Shown here one piece after another: positions 58,127 through 64,000 of a stretch of 64,000 nucleotides of DNA. The translations under genes and the position numbers were made by a program. Source of the DNA: Chloroflexota bacterium (GTDB lineage Bacteria; Chloroflexota; Dehalococcoidia; Bin125); the NCBI GenBank assembly GCA_028873865.1, contig JAPPNI010000025.1, positions 36,725-100,724 of the forward strand, read 5' to 3'. The notes beneath the pieces are model-generated. The model had not been told where the DNA came from, made no database searches, and saw only the letters and a program-made list of their open reading frames with translations. Numbering within the stretch: position 1 is the first letter of the stretch; the number at the start of each line of letters is the position of its first letter.

Positions 58127-59092
58127 ATGCGACAGTACATCATACGCCGAATCCTGCTGATCATCCCTACGATGATCGGCGTGACCATGGTCGTCTCGCT
58201 GCTGACCCAACTGCTGCCCGGCGACTTCATCGACGTGATGCTGGCCGACCACATCGGCTCGGGCGAGGACAAGGAAGCGTTCCGCGCCAAGCTCGAAGAT
58301 CAGTTGGGCTGGAACGATCCCTGGATCGTGCAGTACGGCAACTGGCTCTGGCAGCTGGTACAAGGCGATCTGGGTACCTCGTTCATTGGCGGCTTCCAGA
58401 CGGTGAACGAGGAGTTGCGCACCCGAATTCCGGTGACGCTGGAGCTGGGTGTTCTCTCGATGATCGTCGGGATCGCGATCGCCTTGCCGGTGGGCATCGT
58501 CTCGGCGGTGCGTCAGGATTCGTTCGTCGACTACATCATGCGCGGTGGCGCGATCCTCGCGCTCTCGATCCCTGGCTTCTGGCTCGCCGTGCTCACCATC
58601 CGGATCATCTTCCCCGAGTTGGGCCTGCCCTCACTGCCCCTGGTCTATAGCGATCCAACCGAGAACCTGGCTGAGAACTTACGCCACATGTACGTGCCGG
58701 CGATCGTGCTCGGGATCGGCCTCGCCGGACCGGTGATGCGCCTCACACGCGGCGAGATGCTGGAAGTCCTGCGCCAGGACTATGTCCGCACCGCCCGGGC
58801 CAAGGGCCTGCAGGAGAAGTCGGTGATCATCCGCCACGCGATGCGCAACGCGCTGATCCCTGTGCTCACCCTGATCGGGCTGCAAGCCAGCATCCTGGTG
58901 GGTGGCTCCGTGATCATGGAATCGATCTTCACTCTGCCCGGCATTGGCCTGCGCATGATCACCGCCCTGTCCGATCGCGACATCCCCGTGGTCATGGGCA
59001 TCATGGTCCTGGTGGCCCTGGTCGTGATCATCGCCAACCTGCTGGTCGACATCGCCTACTCCCTCGTCGACCCGCGCATCCGCTACAACTAG
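58127..59092 (+). CDS. Peptide-type ABC transporter permease (DppB-like)
   Basis: The product is 321 aa. The start RQYIIRRILLIIPTMIGVTMVV is typical; five or six further membrane segments follow. The ATPase-docking loop is QDYVRTARAKGLQEKSVIIRHAMRNALIP, and VGGSVIMESIFTLPGIGLRMITAL is also conserved. It forms the channel with the next gene's product. Confidence 0.93.
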   Translation: MRQYIIRRILLIIPTMIGVTMVVSLLTQLLPGDFIDVMLADHIGSGEDKEAFRAKLEDQLGWNDPWIVQYGNWLWQLVQGDLGTSFIGGFQTVNEELRTRIPVTLELGVLSMIVGIAIALPVGIVSAVRQDSFVDYIMRGGAILALSIPGFWLAVLTIRIIFPELGLPSLPLVYSDPTENLAENLRHMYVPAIVLGIGLAGPVMRLTRGEMLEVLRQDYVRTARAKGLQEKSVIIRHAMRNALIPVLTLIGLQASILVGGSVIMESIFTLPGIGLRMITALSDRDIPVVMGIMVLVALVVIIANLLVDIAYSLVDPRIRYN

Positions 59093-59128
59093 CGAGCCCG
59101 CAGCCTTCGGGCCGGAAGGAAGCCGCTG

Positions 59129-60553
59129 ATGTCCGACTCGCAGGATGCCGTCACCGCGCTCGCGCTGGAGGATGAAGGCGGCCTGGTCAACTGGATCCGC
59201 GACCAGATGCAGCTGCTGATCGACCGGGCTGTCTCGAGTCCGATCGGGTTCATCTACGCCGTGGTCACGTTGATTTTCGCCGGTTCCATCGGTTTCCTCA
59301 TCGGCGTACTCGTGATGCCCTACTGGATGTACAAGCGCAAGAAGTACCTCGGCGCGTTCGGCGCGCTGATCCTGCTCGCCTGCGTCGTCGTCGCCGCGAT
59401 CGCGCCGTTGCTGCAGACCGTCGAACAGGATCCTGAGGCCGTACGGGTCGCGCCCTACACGAAGGCTGCCTTCTCTGACCGCTTCCTCGCTCCGAACGCC
59501 GATCACGTGATGGGCACCGATAACCAGGGTCGCGATATCGTGACCCGGATCGTCTACGGCTCCGAGGTCACGGTGCTGGTCGGCATCGGATCCGTGCTGG
59601 TCACGGCCGTGTTCTCCACGGCGATCGGGTTGGTCTCGGGTTACTTCGCCGGCGCCGGTATGAGTTGGAGCATGCGCGCGCCCTCGGTGGTGCTCGGTCT
59701 GCGCTTGCCCGTGCCGGCCGAGTTCAACCGGCCTGGTCTGCTCTATGCACTGCCTCGGCTACTGGCCGGCCTGCCAATCTGGTGGCTGGCCGCCTTGCCC
59801 TTCGCCGTGTTCGTGCTGCTCGTCCAAAGCTTGTTCAAACTTGTGGATCTGGTCACCTTGGGACTGTTTACCTCATCCATTGATCGCGTACTTGACGGAC
59901 TGATCGGTGACATGCCTACACGCCGTGGTCCGGTGCCCGATATCGACATTCTGATCCAGCGCATCGTCGACGTCTGGAACGCCTTCCCGGCGATCTTCCT
60001 GATTCTCGCGGTGATTGCGATCATCGGCTCCGGCGGCGACGGCTTCCTCGGACTCGGATTCGGTCCCGACTTCGGACCGCAGGCCGAGATCGGCGACGAG
60101 TGGTTCTGGCAAGTCTTCCCCCGCACGACGACCGTCGTGCTGACCGTCGCGCTGGTACTGGCCGCCGGTAACTCTCGAGTGGTGCGCGGCGCCGTGCTGG
60201 CCACCCGCGCCGCCCAGTACGTGGAGGCGGCGCGGACCCTCGGCGCCTCCAACATCCGGATCATGGTCGCCCACATCGTGCCCAACATCATGGCCACGAT
60301 CATCATCCTCGCTTCGCTCAACCTCGGCGCGGCGGTGCTAATCGAGGCGGCCATCTCGTTCCTCGGCTTCGGCATCCCGCCGCCCTATCCGACCTGGGGC
60401 CGCGACCTCGGCCAGATCGCGCTGATCTACGCGACCGAGGCCCCCTGGATGGCGATCTTCCCTGGGCTCGCGATCATGATCGCCGTGTTCGGCTTCAACA
60501 TGATGGGCGACGCCCTGCGCGACATCCTCGACCCGCGCCTGCGCGGCACCTAG
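59129..60553 (+). CDS. Peptide-type ABC transporter permease (DppC-like) with extra domain
   Basis: The product is 474 aa, far longer than the usual 280-320. Core motifs are HVMGTDNQGRDIVTRIVYGS (about 126-145), the docking loop VEAARTLGASNIRIMVAHIVPNI and the tail GFNMMGDALRDILDPRLRG. Two oddities: an N-terminal region of about 75 residues with one extra membrane helix, and an insertion of about 95 residues (about 177-271) between GYFAGA and the D-x-W-N-A-F-P helix. The insertion carries two hydrophobic segments (GLPIWWLAALPFAVFVLLVQ and a following stretch). It may bind a partner or change the substrate path. Confidence 0.88.
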   Translation: MSDSQDAVTALALEDEGGLVNWIRDQMQLLIDRAVSSPIGFIYAVVTLIFAGSIGFLIGVLVMPYWMYKRKKYLGAFGALILLACVVVAAIAPLLQTVEQDPEAVRVAPYTKAAFSDRFLAPNADHVMGTDNQGRDIVTRIVYGSEVTVLVGIGSVLVTAVFSTAIGLVSGYFAGAGMSWSMRAPSVVLGLRLPVPAEFNRPGLLYALPRLLAGLPIWWLAALPFAVFVLLVQSLFKLVDLVTLGLFTSSIDRVLDGLIGDMPTRRGPVPDIDILIQRIVDVWNAFPAIFLILAVIAIIGSGGDGFLGLGFGPDFGPQAEIGDEWFWQVFPRTTTVVLTVALVLAAGNSRVVRGAVLATRAAQYVEAARTLGASNIRIMVAHIVPNIMATIIILASLNLGAAVLIEAAISFLGFGIPPPYPTWGRDLGQIALIYATEAPWMAIFPGLAIMIAVFGFNMMGDALRDILDPRLRGT

Positions 60554-60576
60554 CCTCAGCTCAGGCACAGGATCGT

Positions 60577-60603
60577 CCGGGCCGCTCCATCGGGGCGGCC
60601 CGG
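60577..60603. terminator. GC-rich stem-loop between convergent permease and mutL genes
   Basis: CCGGGCCGC (60577-60585) pairs exactly with GCGGCCCGG (60595-60603) around a 9-nt loop. It is the only marked structure in the 72 bp between the two stops and would act in both directions. No U tract is seen. Confidence 0.6.
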
Positions 60604-60625
60604 GTCGTCTCTCCCGGACTCCGGG

Positions 60626-62503
60626 TCACTTGCGGCGAAACTCCCGGAGCACGTCATCGGCCGAGATCTCGACCAGCGTCGGCCGTCCGTGCGGACAGGA
60701 ATGGGGATTGTCGCAGCGCTCGAGATCGCGCAGCAGCGCGGCCATCGCCGGCGGATCCAGCACCTGGCCGCGGCGCACCGACGCATGACAGGCGGTCGAG
60801 GCCGCCGCCCGGTCGAACCGCTCCGGCTCCCAGTCTGCCCCGCTCAGGTCGGCCAGCACCCCGCGCAGCAGCGCTTCGGCGTCGGCCGAGGCCACGGCGG
60901 CGGGCAACGCATGCACCCGCAGCGTGCGCTCGCCGAATGGAGCGAGGTCGAAGCCGAGCCCGCGCAAGCGCTCGGCCGCCGCTTCCCAGTGTGCCGACTC
61001 CTCGGCGTCGAGCGAGACCGTCAGCGGATCGAGCAGCGGCTGCGAACTGTCCCCGCCGTCCCCGGACGACGCGGCCAGCAGGCGTTCGTAGAGCACCCGT
61101 TCGTGGGCGCCGTGCTGATCGACGAGGACCAGTCCGCCCGGGCCCTCGGCGATGATGAAGGTGCGGTGCAGCTGGCCGACCATGCGCAGCGGCGGCAGCG
61201 ACGCTCCAGCCGGCTGCGCCTCCAGAGCGGGCGAGAGCGTGGGCTCGGCGACCGCCCACTCCCGCGGCCGGCGGGTCGGCAACGCCGCCCGGCGCAGCGC
61301 ACTGGCCGTAGCGGACGGTTCGGCGGACCGGGCTGGCGGCGGCGCTTCGTCGGGCGAGGCGGCGCCTGGTCGCACCGGATCGGCGACCCGATCCGGGCCA
61401 ACCCGCAGCGGCACCGCCGCCCGTTCACGCGCCAGCGCCTCGCGGACGCTGCGCTGGAGCAGGGAGAACGCGGCATCCGGATCGCGCAGCTTGACCTCCG
61501 TCTTGGCCGGATGAATGTTCACGTCGACCGCATCGGGCGGCAGGCTGAGCCGCGCCACCACCAGCGGATGCTGACCCGCCCGCAGCCAGTCGCGATAGGC
61601 CTCGGCCAGGGCGTAGCTGAGCCGCCGGTCGCGCACCGGGCGGCCGTTGACGAACAGCCGCAGGCGCTCGCGGGTGCGCCGCGCGTCGTCGGGCGCTCCG
61701 GCGAACCCGTCCAGCGACAGCTCGGCCCGCTGCGAACGGTCCTCAAGCCAAATCGCGCGCGCCGCCGCGTCGGGACTGAAGACGGCGGCCAGCGCCTCGC
61801 GCAGCGCCGCCTCGCACGGCACGGCGCTGCCCGACGCGCCGGCCGCGGCGGCGTGGTTCAGCGGCGTGCGGCCGTCGATCGTGATCCGTAGCGAACACTC
61901 GGGATGGGCGAGGATCACGTCCGCCGCCGCCCGCACGAGCGCGGTCCGCTCGGCCCGCGCGCCGGCCAGGAAGGCGCGCCGGGCCGGCTGGCCCCGGAAC
62001 AGGTCGAAGACCTCGACCGAGGTGCCCACGGCCCGCGCGGCCGGCCGCGGCCCCGTCGCCAGCCCGCGTTCGAACTCGATCAGACTGGCCGACGGCTCCG
62101 AGACGCAGCGGGTCGTCAGCCGCAGCCGCCCGGCCGCCGCGGCGATCGCCGGCAGCGCCTCGCCGCGGAACCCGTAACTGGCCAGACGGCTCAGATCGTC
62201 GACCCGTTCCAGCTTCGAGGTGGCGTGGCGGCGGAAGGCGAGCGGCAACTCGGCGGCCGGAATCCCGCGCCCGTCGTCGTGCACGGCGATCCGCTCGCGG
62301 CCGGCGCCTTCAATCTCGATCGCGATCCGCCGGGCGCCCGCGTCGAGCGCGTTCTCCAGCAGCTCCTTGAGCACCGCCGCCGGCCGCTCGATCACCTCGC
62401 CCGCCGCGATCTGCGCCGCGACCAGATCGGGCAACTCGCGAATCGGCCGGGGCCCGAGTTCAGGTTCCGGCGCGGCAACGGCGCGGACGATGGGGCCGCT
62501 CAT
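60626..62503 (-). CDS. mutL: DNA mismatch repair protein MutL
   Basis: The product is 625 aa. The GHKL ATPase start has IRELPDLVAAQIAAGEVIER, LLENALDAGARRI, DDGRGIPAAEL, FRRHATSKL and ASYGFRGEALPAIAA. The middle ends in VNIHPAKTEVKLRD. A Pro/Ala/Arg linker leads to the dimerisation domain with LVLVDQHGAHERVLYE. The end has RSACHAS-like ACHASVRRG and NPHSCPHGRPT. A clear endonuclease DQHA-x2-E-x4-E-like motif is present as DQHGAHERVLYE. Its start overlaps the mutS stop (ATGA), so the two are coupled. Confidence 0.95.
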   Translation of the reverse strand: MSGPIVRAVAAPEPELGPRPIRELPDLVAAQIAAGEVIERPAAVLKELLENALDAGARRIAIEIEGAGRERIAVHDDGRGIPAAELPLAFRRHATSKLERVDDLSRLASYGFRGEALPAIAAAAGRLRLTTRCVSEPSASLIEFERGLATGPRPAARAVGTSVEVFDLFRGQPARRAFLAGARAERTALVRAAADVILAHPECSLRITIDGRTPLNHAAAAGASGSAVPCEAALREALAAVFSPDAAARAIWLEDRSQRAELSLDGFAGAPDDARRTRERLRLFVNGRPVRDRRLSYALAEAYRDWLRAGQHPLVVARLSLPPDAVDVNIHPAKTEVKLRDPDAAFSLLQRSVREALARERAAVPLRVGPDRVADPVRPGAASPDEAPPPARSAEPSATASALRRAALPTRRPREWAVAEPTLSPALEAQPAGASLPPLRMVGQLHRTFIIAEGPGGLVLVDQHGAHERVLYERLLAASSGDGGDSSQPLLDPLTVSLDAEESAHWEAAAERLRGLGFDLAPFGERTLRVHALPAAVASADAEALLRGVLADLSGADWEPERFDRAAASTACHASVRRGQVLDPPAMAALLRDLERCDNPHSCPHGRPTLVEISADDVLREFRRK

Positions 62504-64000
62504 GATCCCGCCTCCGCCGCGCCAGTGGCGCGCTCGGGATGCAGCCCGCGCAACTCCGACTGCGCCTGGTCGCGCAGCGCGTAGAGCGCCGAGATCGCTT
62601 CCAGAGGCGTGATTCCGTCGACGTCCAGCGCGGCCAGATCGTGCAGGATCGGATGCGCGGCCGGCGGCATCAGCATCAGCTGCGGCGGGCCCGGCCCGTT
62701 CCGGGCGGACTCGGACGCCGGCGTCGCGGCCGGGCGCCGTTCCAGCTCTGCCAGCAGATGCCGGGCGCGGACCACGACCTCGGCCGGCAGACCCGCCTGC
62801 GCCGCCACCTGGACGCCGTAGGAGCGATCGGCCGCGCCCGGGGCGACCCGGTAGAGGAACTCGATCCGCCCGCCGTCACGCTCATCGACCTGGACGGCGG
62901 CGTTGGCCACGCGCGGCAGACGCCCGGCGAGCGCCGTCAGTTCATGGAAGTGGGTGGCGAACAGGGTGCGCGGACCCCGCTCGCTGCGTCGGGATCGGGG
63001 CCCCGACCTGGCGGCGGCCTCGCCGCCGGCCAGCGCCTCGGCCACCGCCTGGGCGATCGCGAGGCCGTCCCAGGTCGAGGTGCCCCGTCCGATCTCGTCC
63101 AGCAGCAGCAGCGAGCGATCCGTGGCGCCGTGCAGCAGCCGCGCCGTCTCCAACATCTCGACCATGAAGGTCGACCGGCCCCGGGCCAGCTCGTCGTGCG
63201 CGCCGACACGGGCGAAGATCCGATCGACCAGCCCCACCCGGACCCGCTCGGCCGGCACATAGGAGCCCATCTGGGCCAGAATCACGATCAGCGCCGCCTG
63301 GCGCAGGTAGGTCGACTTGCCCGCCATGTTCGGCCCCGTGACCAGCAGCAGCTGCGGCGCGCGGCGGCCGTCGTCGGCGAGGCGCAGGTCGTTGGGCACG
63401 AACGCGCCCTGGGCGGCGGCGGCCTCGACGATCGGATGCCGCCCGCCCTCGATCTCCAGCTCGCCCGAATGCTCCAGCCGGGGCCGGCTCCAGGCGCGCT
63501 CGGCGGCCACACCGGCCAGCGCCGTGGCCGCGTCGAGGCGGGCCAGGGCGCCGCCGCGCGAACGCACCGCCTCCGCCTCGGCGACCAGGTCCAGACGCAG
63601 CCGCTCGACGCAGGCCCGCTCCGCCTCTTCCAGCCGCTCTTCGGCCGCGTCCAGCGCCTCGGCGATCCGCCTCAGCCGCGGTTCCGTGAAGCGTTCGCGG
63701 TCGCGCAGCGATTGCCGCCGTTCCCAATCTTCCGGCGCCCGGGCGGCCTGCGAGCGGGTCAGTTCGATCTGATAGCCGAAGCTGCGCTGATATCCGATCC
63801 GCAGGGAGACAATCCCGGTCTCCTCGCGCAGCGCTTGCTCCAGCGCCGCCAGCTGCGAGCGGGCCGCGTCGACCGCCGCCCGCTCGCGATCGACCTCAGC
63901 GTCGACGCCGGCCCGCACCACGCCGCGGCCGAACTCGGCCGCCGGCCGCTCCTCCAGCGCCGCCGCCAGCCGCCGGGCCGGCTCCGGCGCGGGCTCGAGC
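62500..64000 (-). CDS. mutS: DNA mismatch repair protein MutS (C-terminal part; 5' end outside window)
   Basis: The frame is open from the window edge (63999) to 62500, giving about 500 residues: part of the lever/clamp region, then the ATPase. LLVTGPNMAGKSTYLRQAAL is Walker A, SLLLLDEIGRGTSTWDGLAI is Walker B with signature, and TLFATHFHELTALAG follows. YGVQVAAQAGLPAEVVVRA and a helix-turn-helix-like tail complete the dimer interface. The mismatch-recognition domain lies beyond the window. GC content is very high here, as in mutL. Confidence 0.95.
   Translation of the reverse strand, partial: LEPAPEPARRLAAALEERPAAEFGRGVVRAGVDAEVDRERAAVDAARSQLAALEQALREETGIVSLRIGYQRSFGYQIELTRSQAARAPEDWERRQSLRDRERFTEPRLRRIAEALDAAEERLEEAERACVERLRLDLVAEAEAVRSRGGALARLDAATALAGVAAERAWSRPRLEHSGELEIEGGRHPIVEAAAAQGAFVPNDLRLADDGRRAPQLLLVTGPNMAGKSTYLRQAALIVILAQMGSYVPAERVRVGLVDRIFARVGAHDELARGRSTFMVEMLETARLLHGATDRSLLLLDEIGRGTSTWDGLAIAQAVAEALAGGEAAARSGPRSRRSERGPRTLFATHFHELTALAGRLPRVANAAVQVDERDGGRIEFLYRVAPGAADRSYGVQVAAQAGLPAEVVVRARHLLAELERRPAATPASESARNGPGPPQLMLMPPAAHPILHDLAALDVDGITPLEAISALYALRDQAQSELRGLHPERATGAAEAGS

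Overview
The window looks like the chromosome of a high-GC, probably single-membrane bacterium. Chloroflexota (SAR202/Dehalococcoidia-like) is my best guess. It rests on the mix of CaiB/BaiF CoA-transferases, SDRs, a DUF35-thiolase pair, a DUF3090 protein, glutamine-rich lipoproteins and Zn-ribbon mini-proteins, not on any phylogenetic marker. Genes are tightly packed with many 4-bp ATGA or TAG/CTA overlaps. There is no phage, integrase or CRISPR array.

Layout. 0-3 kb: htpX, an FmdB Zn-ribbon protein, a formyltransferase resembling the hydrolase domain of 10-formyl-THF dehydrogenase, and an FMN-binding protein. 3-10.7 kb: two MacB/FtsX-type ABC systems, one with a 942-residue adaptor carrying ten 33-residue repeats, and two near-identical SDR genes on either side of the adaptor operon. 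10.9-15.4 kb: SDR, DUF35 and thiolase-like genes, a DUF6817 protein and an FAH-family hydratase. 15.5-20.6 kb: another ABC exporter with a 1116-aa permease, and a hydrolase. 20.6-23.1 kb: two coupled CoA-transferases. 23.4-25.8 kb: the most accessory-looking stretch, with a RelE/ParE-like module, a secreted SNase-like/excalibur lipoprotein, and a GIY-YIG gene between REP-like palindromes. 25.9-35.6 kb: nitronate monooxygenase, ferredoxin, LysR regulator, endonuclease IV, metallochaperone, acyl-CoA synthetase, amidase, enoyl-CoA hydratase and a MoaD-like protein. 35.8-46.8 kb: redox and sulfur genes. 46.8-53.9 kb: nudC, fhs and a glycine-betaine-type ABC transporter. 53.9-55.6 kb: smpB, ssrA (tmRNA) and an XRE regulator. 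55.8-60.6 kb: a peptide-type ABC importer. 60.6-64 kb: mutL and the 3' part of mutS.

Main discovery. Two unrelated thiol enzymes each carry one in-frame UGA exactly where the catalytic cysteine should be. They are a peroxiredoxin (35819-36292, codon 45) and a two-domain rhodanese (43056-43910, codon 240). Reading through restores full-length, family-typical proteins, and each UGA is followed at SECIS-like distance by a hairpin with G at the start of its loop. The simplest reading is that the organism inserts selenocysteine and that a standard gene caller would truncate both genes. No selA, selB, selC or selD gene lies in the window, so the decoding machinery must be sought elsewhere in the genome.

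Other signals worth a look: the REP-flanked GIY-YIG gene, the 33-residue-repeat adaptor, a thiolase-like protein without the usual cysteine, a DppC-like permease with an extra block of about 95 residues, and a long stem-loop between the substrate-binding and permease genes of the peptide importer.
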